From Derxia lacustris (lineage in GTDB: Bacteria > Pseudomonadota > Gammaproteobacteria > Burkholderiales > Burkholderiaceae_E): a stretch of 64,000 nucleotides of DNA. The position numbers and the translations under genes are program-made. This document shows positions 1 through 10,535 of this stretch, in pieces. The stretch is taken from positions 62,001-126,000 of the forward strand of contig NZ_MUHU01000031.1 in assembly GCF_002105195.1 (NCBI RefSeq), in the 5' to 3' direction. Under the pieces are notes generated by a model. That model was given only the letters and a program-made list of their open reading frames with translations. It was not told where the DNA came from and made no database searches. Every line of letters starts with the position of its first letter. Position 1 is the stretch's first letter.

Positions 1-760
1 CGTCGGCGCCGGTCAGGCGCGCGAATTCGTCGACGAAGGCGCGGCCGTCGGCGCCGTCGGCGGTCTTGCAGCCGTACAGCAGGATGTCGCCGTCGCTGGC
101 CAGGGTGGCGCCGAGCGCGGCGAGCTGGGTCGAGTGCGCATCGAGCGCGCTCCTGTCGACCCAGGTGTTGCCCAGGCGCAGGGCGGCGGTCGTGCCTTCG
201 GTGACGATCTGGATCGAGCCGATGCCGCTGCGGCCGGCCAGCGCTTCGGTCAGCTGGGCCAGGCCGTCGCTGTCGGCGTTCAGGCGGATGACTTCGGTGC
301 CGGTGGGCAGCGCGGCGACGATGGCATCGGGGTTGTCCACCGAGGCGTCGATGACGACGACCGTGGCGCCGGCGTCGGCGCGGCCGAGCTGGGCCGCGTC
401 GGGCCCGAGCCGGGCGATCGTGCCCAGCGCGTCGGTGCCGACGGCGCTGGCGGCCGCGCTGTCGGCGGTCTTGGCGGCCGGCGTGGCGTCGTCGCTCGCG
501 GCGCGCTCGCTGGCATGCGCCGCTGCGTCGGCAGCCGGCGTCTCGGCGGCGGCATGCTGGGCCGCGTCGGCGGCGGCGTCGGCCACCACGGCGACCGAGG
601 CGTCGAACATCATTCGCGGTTCGAGCGCCAGCATCAGCGGCGCGCGGAGGACCGGGTCCGGCGTGCCGGCGGCAGGCGGCTGCTGACCCTCGTTCGCCCG
701 GCGCTTGCCGTGGGAGTCGTCGGATTGCCTGCGCGAACGCTTGCCGAACCAGCTAGCCAT
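1..760 (-). CDS. DUF4347-domain giant adhesin, N-terminal part (runs off window)
   Basis: The reading frame is open from an ATG at 760 to the left edge, giving 253 residues of a longer protein. AGGAG stands about 8 bases before the ATG. After a basic, polar N-terminus comes the motif LEPRMMFDAS (about residues 46-55). This LEPR-type motif is common at the head of very large type I-secreted adhesins. An Ala-rich linker follows. From about residue 130 there is a DUF4347 domain: VVVIDASVDN, then IQIVTEGTTAALRLGN and DILLYGCKTADG. In this family DUF4347 precedes long Ca-binding or cadherin-like repeats, so the missing part is probably large; that is inference. It is the last visible gene of the operon that starts with the GNAT gene at 2323. 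No export signal other than the LEPR region is visible. Confidence 0.8.
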   Translation of the reverse strand, partial: MASWFGKRSRRQSDDSHGKRRANEGQQPPAAGTPDPVLRAPLMLALEPRMMFDASVAVVADAAADAAQHAAAETPAADAAAHASERAASDDATPAAKTADSAAASAVGTDALGTIARLGPDAAQLGRADAGATVVVIDASVDNPDAIVAALPTGTEVIRLNADSDGLAQLTEALAGRSGIGSIQIVTEGTTAALRLGNTWVDRSALDAHSTQLAALGATLASDGDILLYGCKTADGADGRAFVDEFARLTGAD

Positions 761-830
761 GAGGTCTTGCTCCTGCACCGTCCCGCGGGCGGGACGGCAG
801 TGGGTCGAATGAAGAAGGGCGAGACGCCGG

Positions 831-854
831 CGGCCGGCGTGCAACCGCCGGCCG
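831..854 (-). terminator. GC-rich hairpin between tail-collar gene and adhesin gene
   Basis: CGGCCGGC (831-838) and GCCGGCCG (847-854) form a perfect 8-bp stem with an 8-base loop. No T tract follows, so it is more likely a partial terminator or mRNA processing/stability element than a full stop. It sits just past the stop codon of the tail-collar gene and before the adhesin, where it could lower adhesin expression. Confidence 0.3.
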
Positions 855-858
855 TCGC

Positions 859-1440
859 TCAGCCGCGGGACGGGAAGATGCCCTGGAGCGCGATGATGAA
901 ATTCAGCGCCAGCGAGGGCGGGACCGTCGGAATGGCGACCGCCGGCGGCGCGGTGCTGACCGGCTGGCCCACCGCGACCGAGTTGCCGGCGAGCGGCACG
1001 ACGGGAGGGCTGGTCGGCGCGAAATTCGCGTAGGTGACCTGGTTGTCGATGTCGGTCGCGCCGCCGATCAGCGCGGTGTTGGAGGGCGTGGCGGTCGTGG
1101 CCTTTTCGGCCACCACCACGCTGGCGCCGTGGGTGTGCGGCGCCAGCGGCACGGCGGCAGCCGTCAGCGTGAAGTTCTCGGCGCCGGGCTGTTCGCCAAG
1201 CAGATAGTTGGCGGGCGGCGTGCTGATGCCCCCCGACAGCGCAGCGCCGACCGGAGCGCGGCCGCGCAGGTCGGGCAGGCCGAAGTTGGTCTGGGCATTG
1301 CCGCCGAAGGTGGTGCCGAGCAGTGCGAACAGCGCGTTGTTCTGGCTGATCGGGACCAGCGATCCGTCGCAAAAGGCCCAGCCGAACGGCGCGTAGTTGA
1401 AACCGACCATGCGGATCTCGCCGATGAAGGGTTCGCTCAT
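859..1440 (-). CDS. phage tail collar domain protein (MdpB-like)
   Basis: The protein has 193 residues. It opens with the classic tail-collar module: EPFIGEIRMVGFNYAPFGWA, CDGSLVPISQNNALFALLG, FGGNAQTNFGLPDLRGRAPVG (residues about 3-70). The rest is a Thr/Pro/Val-rich region with LAPHTHGASV and a hydrophobic end, ALNFIIALQGIFP. The family is known from tail fibres and from stand-alone bacterial 'microcystin-dependent protein' homologues. The molecular role of the latter is unknown. No other phage genes are nearby, so this is not a prophage remnant. The ATG overlaps the stop of the DUF6916 gene (ATGA) and is preceded by AGGAG, so the two are translationally coupled. Its partnership with the adhesin downstream is inferred from operon order. 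Confidence 0.85.
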   Translation of the reverse strand: MSEPFIGEIRMVGFNYAPFGWAFCDGSLVPISQNNALFALLGTTFGGNAQTNFGLPDLRGRAPVGAALSGGISTPPANYLLGEQPGAENFTLTAAAVPLAPHTHGASVVVAEKATTATPSNTALIGGATDIDNQVTYANFAPTSPPVVPLAGNSVAVGQPVSTAPPAVAIPTVPPSLALNFIIALQGIFPSRG

Positions 1441-1757
1441 TTCCTGTCTCCTGATGTGTGCGACGCAAGGGTGTGGAACACGGCCTCGAGCACGGGCCGC
1501 CCATCGGCGCCGGGTCGCACCGGCGTCAACAACAGTTGCCAGACCGCGCCGTCGGGCGCGATCACGGTGTAGCTGGCCTGCGGCACCGGCGCGCCGTCGA
1601 GCGCGAAGCCGGCGCAGTAGCAGACATGGTCCGCGTCCATCGGCACGCCGTCGACAACGCTTGCAAGCCGGGCGCCGAAGCTGCCGACGGCGGGCGCGGA
1701 GATGTGGAAGGGCTGGCCGATCAGGCTGCGCAGGGTGGCGGGCGAGGGAATGCTCAT
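1437..1757 (-). CDS. DUF6916 family protein
   Basis: A 106-residue protein starting MSIPSPATLRSLIGQPFHI. A central stretch resembles an immunoglobulin-like or beta-sandwich domain (PVPQASYTVIAPDGAVWQLLL), and the end contains AVFHTLASH. The match to DUF6916 is from memory of small proteins that accompany tail-collar proteins. No catalytic residues are recognisable. GGAGG lies 5 bases before the ATG. It overlaps the GNAT stop upstream and the tail-collar start downstream by 4 bases each, so the three are made together. Function unknown; a chaperone or partner of the tail-collar protein is possible. Confidence 0.75.
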   Translation of the reverse strand: MSIPSPATLRSLIGQPFHISAPAVGSFGARLASVVDGVPMDADHVCYCAGFALDGAPVPQASYTVIAPDGAVWQLLLTPVRPGADGRPVLEAVFHTLASHTSGDRK

Positions 1758-2323
1758 GCCGCCTCCGGCGCGTGCGCCGGCCGCAGCATGCGCAGATAGA
1801 AGCCGCTGGCATCGGCGACGGCGAAGCCGTGGCGCTCGTAGAGCCGGCGCGCCGGGTTGTCGGGCTCGACCGCCAGGCTCATGGCCAGGCCGGCGCCGTC
1901 GGCCAGCGCCACCAGACCTTGCAGCAGCGCGCTGCCGATGCCCTGACCGCGCACCGCCTCGATCAGGCTGATGTCGATGAGCGTCAGCACGCCGTTGCAA
2001 GCCTGTGCATACAGCCGCCCGATCGGCCGGCCGGCGCGCATCAGCAGCAGGAAGTCGGCGTCGGCGAAATGCGCGCGGTAGTAGCGCTGCTGGTAGCTGA
2101 ACTGTTCGGCGAGGAAGGCTTGCTGGCGCTCGGCCGGCCAGCCGGTGGCGGCGACCTCGTTGCGCCGGACGGCGGCGAACAGCGCGGCGAGAAAGTCGCG
2201 GTCGCCGTCGCCGATCGGCCGCAGCTCGATGCCGGCGAGTGCGCTGCCGATGGCGTCGGGTTGCGCCAGCCCGGCAAGCAGCCGGGACGTGCCGAGGCGG
2301 GGTTCCGATGCAGTCTGAAACAC
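1754..2323 (-). CDS. GNAT family N-acetyltransferase
   Basis: A GCN5-related acetyltransferase that would move an acetyl group from acetyl-CoA to an amine. The acetyl-CoA motif is clear: LIEAVRGQGIGSALLQGL, followed by NPARRLYERHGFAVAD and a C-terminal FYLRML. I chose GTG at 2323 (189 residues, AAAGG 7 bases upstream) because the in-frame extension to an ATG at 2467 crosses AT-richer, repeat-bearing sequence with no family similarity. First gene of the four-gene surface operon. The substrate is unknown; acetylation of a surface-protein or tail-collar partner would fit the context but is inference. The start codon is the least certain point. Confidence 0.8.
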   Translation of the reverse strand: MFQTASEPRLGTSRLLAGLAQPDAIGSALAGIELRPIGDGDRDFLAALFAAVRRNEVAATGWPAERQQAFLAEQFSYQQRYYRAHFADADFLLLMRAGRPIGRLYAQACNGVLTLIDISLIEAVRGQGIGSALLQGLVALADGAGLAMSLAVEPDNPARRLYERHGFAVADASGFYLRMLRPAHAPEAA

Positions 2324-2383
2324 GGTTTGGCCTTTGACACAGGGAAACCGGCTGACTTTGCCGCCACGCGGCGGGCAACAAGC

Positions 2384-2406
2384 GTGACAAAAGTCACGAA
2401 AGTGAG
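2384..2406. promoter_or_regulatory. candidate operator: three GTGAC half-sites, 9-bp period
   Basis: GTGAC (2384-2388), GTCAC (2393-2397) and GTGAG (2402-2406) alternate in orientation with 4-base spacers. This makes a perfect inverted repeat plus a third near-perfect half-site. The block lies about 60-80 bases upstream of the acetyltransferase start, in the only spacer before the surface operon. Binding factor unknown. Confidence 0.35.
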
Positions 2407-2559
2407 TGCTCTCGGGATTGGGAGGGGCGCGGGCAGGTAACGCAATGCCAAGGCCACAGCCGGTCATGTTGCTGTGGCATGGCCTGCCGATGTCCGGTCA
2501 TGCGGGGAGCTGAAACGCGCAGTGCCGCCGGCGCCCGGCGCCGGCGGATGGCGCGGCGC

Positions 2560-4200
2560 TCAGGCGGCGGCGCGCGCGCGGGCGATCAGCCCGGCGGTCG
2601 AGCTGTCGTGGCTGCCGACGGCGGCGCCCGGCAGCAGCTCGGGCGCGATGCGCGCGGCCAGCTGCTTGCCGAGCTCGACGCCCCACTGGTCGTAACTGTT
2701 CACATCCCAGACCGCGCCTTGCACGAAGACCTTGTGCTCGTACAGCGCGATCAGCGCGCCGATCGCGCGCGGCGAGAAGCGATCCACCAGCAGCGTGGTG
2801 CTGGGCCGGTTGCCGCCGAACACCTTGTGCGGCGCCAGCGCGTCGATCTCGGCCGGCGACTTGCCTTCGGCCGCGCATTCGGCGCGCACCGTGGCTTCGT
2901 CCTTGCCGGTCATCAGCGCCTCGCTCTGCGCAAAGCAGTTGGCGAGCAGCAGCCGGTGGTGATCGGCCAGATCGTGGCCGCCGTCGAGCGCGGCGATGAA
3001 ATCGACCGGGATCACGTCCGTGCCCTGGTGGATCAGCTGGAAGAAGGCGTGTTGGCCGTTGGTGCCCGGCTCGCCCCAGATGACCGGGCAGGTGCCGGCG
3101 GACACCGGCGTGCCGTCGCGCGTGACGGCCTTGCCGTTGCTCTCCATCTCCAGCTGCTGCAGATAGGCGGCGAGGCGGTTCAGGTCTTGCGCATACGGCG
3201 CGATGCACTGGCTGGTGGCGCCGAAGAAGCCGCGATACCAGACGCCCAGCAGCGCCAGCAGCGCCGGCAGATTGCGCTCCAGCGGCGCGGTGCGGAAATG
3301 CTCGTCCATGGCGTGCGCGCCCGCGAGCAGCTCATGAAAGCCGTCGGCGCCGACCGCCAGCATGATCGGCAGCCCGACCGCCGACCACAGCGAATAACGC
3401 CCGCCGACCCAGTCCCAGAAGCCGAACATGTTGCGCGTGGCGATGCCGAATTCCTCGACCTTCTCGGCGTTGGTCGACACGGCCACGAAGTGCTTGGCCA
3501 CGTCGGCCTGGCTGGCGCCGCTCTTGAGAAACCAGTCGCGCGCGCTGCGCGCGTTGGTCAGGGTTTCGAGCGTGGTGAAGGTCTTGGAAATCACGATGAA
3601 CAGCGTGGTTTCCGGGTTGAGGTCGCGCAGCGCCTTGGCCAGATGCGCGCCGTCGATGTTCGACACGAAATGCATCGTCAGGCGCGGATGCAGCGACGAG
3701 CGCAGCGCCTCGACCGTCATGCAGGGGCCGAGGTCGGAGCCGCCGATGCCGATGCTGACGATGTCGGTGAACGGCTTGCCGGTGCGGCCGGTGCGCTCGC
3801 CCGAGCGCACGCGTTCGGCAAAGCCGGCCATGCGCGCCAGCACGTCATGCACGCCCGGCACCACGTCCTCGCCGTCGACCAGGATTTGCTGGCCCTGGGG
3901 CGCGCGCAGCGCCACATGCAGCACCGCGCGGTTCTCGGTGTGATTGATCTTCTCGCCCGCGAACATCGCGTCGCGCAGGCTTTCCACGCCGCGCGCGCGG
4001 CCCAGCTCGGCCAGCAGCTCCACGGTGGTCGCGTCGACATGGTTCTTGGAGAAGTCCATGAACACGCCGGCGGCTTCCAGCGAGAAGGCGTCGAACCGCC
4101 GCGGATCGCGTTCGAACAGGGAGACGAGGGGGCGGTCTTGCCATTGCGCGGAGTGGTCGCGCAGGGCTTGCCAGGCGGCGGTCTGGACGAGGGGCGTCAT
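2560..4200 (-). CDS. pgi: glucose-6-phosphate isomerase
   Basis: Interconverts glucose 6-phosphate and fructose 6-phosphate in the cytosol. At 546 residues it is the normal size for the bacterial family. Visible signatures: [10 protein letters not shown] (150-159, phosphate binding), [43 protein letters not shown], and the C-terminal family signature [18 protein letters not shown]. The gene follows glgA (stop at 4285) by 84 bases on the same strand, so co-transcription with glycogen synthase is likely. That links it to carbon storage as well as gluconeogenesis and sugar-nucleotide supply (for example for ManC at 41825-43345). Confidence 0.97.
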   Translation of the reverse strand: MTPLVQTAAWQALRDHSAQWQDRPLVSLFERDPRRFDAFSLEAAGVFMDFSKNHVDATTVELLAELGRARGVESLRDAMFAGEKINHTENRAVLHVALRAPQGQQILVDGEDVVPGVHDVLARMAGFAERVRSGERTGRTGKPFTDIVSIGIGGSDLGPCMTVEALRSSLHPRLTMHFVSNIDGAHLAKALRDLNPETTLFIVISKTFTTLETLTNARSARDWFLKSGASQADVAKHFVAVSTNAEKVEEFGIATRNMFGFWDWVGGRYSLWSAVGLPIMLAVGADGFHELLAGAHAMDEHFRTAPLERNLPALLALLGVWYRGFFGATSQCIAPYAQDLNRLAAYLQQLEMESNGKAVTRDGTPVSAGTCPVIWGEPGTNGQHAFFQLIHQGTDVIPVDFIAALDGGHDLADHHRLLLANCFAQSEALMTGKDEATVRAECAAEGKSPAEIDALAPHKVFGGNRPSTTLLVDRFSPRAIGALIALYEHKVFVQGAVWDVNSYDQWGVELGKQLAARIAPELLPGAAVGSHDSSTAGLIARARAAA

Positions 4201-4284
4201 GAGGGGATTCGCGGAAGAGAAGAGAGGTACCGAACAGTCCGCGAATCTTGCGGTATGGAACTTTGAAACACCACCGCGAAGCGT

Positions 4285-5736
4285 CTACTCATGACGGGCG
4301 GACGTGCGGCATGCCGCCTGCGCGCGCTGGTAAACCCGGTGATATTCCTGCGCCGGCCGGTCCCAGCCGAAGTCGCGCCGCATGGCCTCGCGCTGCATCT
4401 GGTTCATGCCGGGGCGGAAGTTGAACATCAGCAGCGCGCGCCGCACCGCGCCGAGCAGGCTGCGCACCGAGCTGTCGGGGAAGAGAAAGCCGGTGATGCC
4501 GTCGTCGATGGTGTCGCGCAGGCCGCCGGTTTCGCGCGCGATGGGCAGGGCGCCGAAGCGCTGGGCGTACATCTGGGTAAGACCGCAGGGCTCGAAGCGC
4601 GACGGCATCAGGAAGAAGTCGCTGGCGGCGAAAACCTTGTGCGCCATCGCTTCCTCGTAGCCGATCTTGACCGCGACGCTGCCCGGATGGCGTTGCGACA
4701 AGGCGTGCATCCGGCGCTCCAGGCTGGCATCGCCGGCACCCATCACGGCCAGTTGACCGCCGGCGCGCACCAGCGTCTCGCAGGCGTCGATGACCAGATC
4801 CACGCCCTTCTGCCAGACCATGCGCGCGATCAGGCTGAACAGCGGCGCGGGTCTGTGCGCGAGGCCGAGGCTGTGCCGCACGGCCTGGGCGTTGCGCTGC
4901 TTGGCGTCGCGGCTGCGGGCGTCGAAGCGGCGCACCAGATAGGGATCGTTCCTGGGGTTCCAGGCCGGATCGACGCCATTGACGATGCCGGTGAGCCGGC
5001 CGGCGTCGCGCAGGCCGCCGAGCAGGCCGTGCAGGCCGCAGCCGAGCTGGGGCGTGGCGATTTCCTCGGCATAGCTGGGGCTGACCGTGGTCACTTCATT
5101 GGCGTAGTAGAGGCCGGTCTTGAGGAAGCCGAGCTGGCCGTGGAATTCGCTGCCGTCGACCGCGAAGGCCGCTTCGGGCACGCCGAGCGCGCCGAGCCGG
5201 TGGGCCGGAAACAGCCCCTGATGCGCGAGGTTGTGGATCGTCGTCACGCTCGGGATCGGCCGCGCGCCGTCCTGCCAGGCCAGATAGCCGGGCGCGAGCG
5301 CCGCCGGCCAGTCGTGCACATGCATCAGGTCGGGTTGCCAGTCGAATTCGGGCAGGCCGTGGGCGATCTGGGCGGCGGCAAAGGCCAGCCGCGCGAAGCG
5401 CACATCGTTGTCGGCCCAGTCCGCGCCGGCCAGATCGCCGTAGGGCGTGCCGGGGCGGTCGTAGAGCGGCGCGCAGTCGATGACGAACAGTTGCTGGCCG
5501 TCGGCGCCGCGGCCGCCGAGCAGGCGCGCCGGCGGGATGTCCGCGAGTCCGGGCAGCTCGGCGATGGGCGCGGCATCGCGCAGGCCGGCCAGCACGCCCG
5601 GATAGCCGGGCAGCAGCACGCGCACTTCGTCGTGCGCGACCTGCTCCAGCGCGCGCGGCAGGGCGGCGCTCACATCGGCCAGACCGCCCACCTTCACCAG
5701 CCCGGCCAGTTCGCTCGTGACGAAAAGGATCTTCAT
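4285..5736 (-). CDS. glgA: glycogen synthase (ADP-glucose type)
   Basis: Transfers glucose from ADP-glucose to growing alpha-1,4-glucan (GT5 family). The 483-residue length is typical. The N-terminal substrate-binding motif is KVGGLADVSAALP (residues 15-27; KTGGLADV in E. coli). The C-terminal half carries IARMVWQKGVDL and FEPCGLTQMYAQRFG plus the catalytic-region ETGGLRDTI. No glgB, glgC or glgP is in the window, so this is a detached member of the glycogen pathway, followed by pgi. The ATG at 5736 is the family start. No convincing Shine-Dalgarno is visible before it. Confidence 0.95.
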   Translation of the reverse strand: MKILFVTSELAGLVKVGGLADVSAALPRALEQVAHDEVRVLLPGYPGVLAGLRDAAPIAELPGLADIPPARLLGGRGADGQQLFVIDCAPLYDRPGTPYGDLAGADWADNDVRFARLAFAAAQIAHGLPEFDWQPDLMHVHDWPAALAPGYLAWQDGARPIPSVTTIHNLAHQGLFPAHRLGALGVPEAAFAVDGSEFHGQLGFLKTGLYYANEVTTVSPSYAEEIATPQLGCGLHGLLGGLRDAGRLTGIVNGVDPAWNPRNDPYLVRRFDARSRDAKQRNAQAVRHSLGLAHRPAPLFSLIARMVWQKGVDLVIDACETLVRAGGQLAVMGAGDASLERRMHALSQRHPGSVAVKIGYEEAMAHKVFAASDFFLMPSRFEPCGLTQMYAQRFGALPIARETGGLRDTIDDGITGFLFPDSSVRSLLGAVRRALLMFNFRPGMNQMQREAMRRDFGWDRPAQEYHRVYQRAQAACRTSARHE

Positions 5737-5816
5737 AGGAGGAGTCGCCCCGGAGATCGCGGACCGGTGTCCGCGTTGCGATCGTTATCGCATCCGGGTG
5801 CAACTCCACGTATCCG

Positions 5817-5863
5817 CCGACATGTCGGCATGATGTCGGCTGGCGCCTACGGGCTGTAGGCGC
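5817..5863. promoter_or_regulatory. palindrome plus hairpin in the metH-glgA spacer
   Basis: CCGACATGTCGG (5817-5828) is a perfect 12-bp palindrome, followed by a half copy ATGTCGG at 5833-5839. Immediately beside it GCGCCTAC (5843-5850) and GTAGGCGC (5856-5863) form a perfect 8-bp stem with a 5-base loop. On the minus strand these lie after the metH stop and about 80-130 bases before glgA. The first looks like an operator for glgA, the second like a weak terminator of metH without a T tract. Neither role is proven. Confidence 0.35.
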
Positions 5864-5931
5864 GGCGGCGTCGGACGGCGCGGCGGTCCGACGCGGCTGG
5901 GGTTCGGAGCCGACCGCGGACCCGCCCAGGC

Positions 5932-8667
<2,736 letters not shown>

Positions 8668-8790
8668 CCTGACGACGGGATGGCGAGCACGGGCGACCGG
8701 CCGGCATCGAATTTCCCCCGAATGGTACGAGGATGACGCCGCCGGCGCCGTCGCAGGAGGCGGCTGCCCGACCTGTCGAATCTACTTTTC

Positions 8791-8799
8791 AGAATAACA
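8791..8799 (-). promoter_or_regulatory. metH: candidate extended -10 promoter for metH
   Basis: The minus strand reads TGTTATTCT, an extended -10 (TGn plus TATTCT), about 125 bases upstream of the metH ATG. It lies in AT-richer sequence than its surroundings. No good -35 box is visible. If real, it lets metH be transcribed independently of the homocysteine methyltransferase gene that lies beyond the glycosyltransferases. No cobalamin-riboswitch core is recognisable in the leader. Confidence 0.3.
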
Positions 8800-8890
8800 C
8801 AGCGGATAATTGTGGATTGCAGCCAGCCCGGTGGTGCGGAATTGCCGCCGTATTCTCGGCAGATCGCCCGGTTTCGGGAATTATTGCGAC

Positions 8891-10051
8891 TCAGGTCGAA
8901 CCGGCCGAGCGCAATGCGGCAACGAGTTCGACGCAATCCTGCCGAGTGAAGCTCCAGGTCGCGGCAGGAATCGATCTTGCCGCAAATGACATTGCCTGAT
9001 ATTCGGCGGCGGTCAGCGTCCTGAAAAAATCCAGCAAGGCATCGACGGTCAGCACCGGGAAATTGCGGCCAATCCCAAGCTCGGCGAGCTTGTGCCCGGT
9101 TTCGACATCGGCGACCGCGAGCGGGACAGATCCGTGGCGCCCGCCTTCGTAAAGCCGATTCGGAAGCAACCAGGTGGAATTTTGCCCTTCCTCGAACATG
9201 TCGATCGCCCAGGTGAAATGGATATTCCCGTACATCTGGTCGAGATCGACTGGATTGCGATATGCGCCACCAAATCTCAGTCCCGGTGTTTCGGTGGTGC
9301 TTCGGGCAAAATCAGCAAACTCGTTATAGGCCGGCCGGCCGCGGATCGTCACTTCCACCAGCCCTTCAGCACGCTTCACCAATTCAGACAGCAGATCCAG
9401 GCTCTTGCGGCAACGAATCGCTCCGAACCAACCGATCTTCCATGGCGGGGCTGCCGGACGGACGATTTCCGATGTGCCCGGCAAGGCGGTCTCGCCTGAA
9501 TAGACCTTGTTTTCGATCAGAACGACCGGCAGTTGCACCTGCGAGAGCGGCTTGAAATAGTTTTCGACAAAGGCTGGCGAGCTGGTGATCAGGGCGGCCG
9601 CACGCTTTGACAGCCAGCCCTCGAGGCCACGCAAGACACGTCCGACGATTCCCCGGTCGAGCAGCAGACGATGAATGTCCAGAGATTCGTAGATGAGCTT
9701 GGGGGCCGGATTGACGCTGGATTGGCCGCGCACGCCGATGGCGAGCATTTCCAGATTGCGTGCAATCACCACATCCGAATCGAGAAACAGATGTCTGTAC
9801 TTTCGAATGGACAGAACGATTTGCAGCACGGCAATGATGCGTTGCAGAAAGCCGCCATTTTGAGTTTGCCCCAGATTGATTGCCGGAGTTCCGGCAACTT
9901 CGGCAATGGGCTCGGGCGTGCGGCGAAAGCCTGCGACGGTCACGCGAGCGCCACCGTCGCGCAGCATGATGGTTCGTTTGTCGACGGCTGGATCCGATAG
10001 ATCGTGAACCAGATAGAGCACACGCAGCGGGGCGGAGTCGGAGGTGGACAT
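8891..10051 (-). CDS. glycosyltransferase, GT4-like
   Basis: A 386-residue protein when read from the ATG at 10051 (MSTSDSAPLRVLYLVHDLSD). The frame stays open to 10369, but the extra sequence lacks family character. It has a Rossmann-type N-terminus (VLYLVHDLSDPAVDKRTIML, VTVAGFRR), a middle segment SDVVIARNLEMLAIGVRG and IYESLDIHRLLL, and a C-terminal half with KIGWFGAIRC and STWLLPNRLYEGGRHGSVPLA, a pattern of GT-B sugar transferases that use nucleotide sugars. Likely role: adding a sugar to a surface polysaccharide. It lacks membrane segments. Base composition is visibly lower in GC than the flanking metH genes, and it is divergent from the next glycosyltransferase. Both suggest later arrival of the pair. 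Specificity cannot be read from sequence. Confidence 0.8.
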   Translation of the reverse strand: MSTSDSAPLRVLYLVHDLSDPAVDKRTIMLRDGGARVTVAGFRRTPEPIAEVAGTPAINLGQTQNGGFLQRIIAVLQIVLSIRKYRHLFLDSDVVIARNLEMLAIGVRGQSSVNPAPKLIYESLDIHRLLLDRGIVGRVLRGLEGWLSKRAAALITSSPAFVENYFKPLSQVQLPVVLIENKVYSGETALPGTSEIVRPAAPPWKIGWFGAIRCRKSLDLLSELVKRAEGLVEVTIRGRPAYNEFADFARSTTETPGLRFGGAYRNPVDLDQMYGNIHFTWAIDMFEEGQNSTWLLPNRLYEGGRHGSVPLAVADVETGHKLAELGIGRNFPVLTVDALLDFFRTLTAAEYQAMSFAARSIPAATWSFTRQDCVELVAALRSAGST

Positions 10052-10535
10052 GTCGAGGCTGGCTAATCGTGAGGGTTGTGCATTGGCAGCATCGTCTGGA
10101 GCGATGCCGATCGGAGGCATCCGACTATAAGTCCGCATGCTGCAATGCGCGTATGGGACGCTCTCCTCGATTTGATGCGTGCAATATGAATTGCGCAGTA
10201 TTTCTCGATTTGCCTGGCGAATTTTCCGGCCGATCATCGGCAATTCTGCATTCATGACCAGGCCCCGGCGGATTGTCGCGCTCCGGATGGTTATCGGTTG
10301 GCGGGCACTTGCTGCCTGAGCGAATGCAATGGCCGGTAGCGACGAATGTGCGGATTTCGACTGACGCATTTATTCACGGCCGGCAAAATTGTCCGATTCA
10401 AGTCGCCATTTCGGCACGGTCTGATTGCATGCGGCAGGTACCCAATGGGTGCAACTGCCATCGGTGTTTGCGCGGTTTCAGGCATTCATTGCCCGGCTGC
10501 CTGCAGATTCGCTCGTTTTGTTCGGGAATCCATCA
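10052..10535. other. 484-base spacer between two divergent glycosyltransferase genes
   Basis: AT-richer than the surrounding chromosome. I see no convincing reading frame, repeat or RNA here. The minus-strand hexamer TATAGT at 10124-10129 is a weak -10 candidate for the leftward gene. The length and composition suggest a divergent promoter region brought in with the two genes. Confidence 0.4.

Noticed and set aside
859..1440. Prophage remnant, because of the tail-collar domain
   Set aside because: No capsid, terminase, tape-measure, integrase or lysis gene nearby; the gene is coupled to non-phage genes.
8668..8890. Possible cobalamin or SAH riboswitch before metH
   Set aside because: I looked for the B12-box and the SAH-riboswitch core and could not find either convincingly. 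Covariance-model search would settle it.
10052..10369. 106-residue N-terminal extension of the leftward glycosyltransferase
   Set aside because: The extra residues look random, contain several internal Met and lack likeness to the GT4 N-terminus, which begins naturally at VLYLVHDL.
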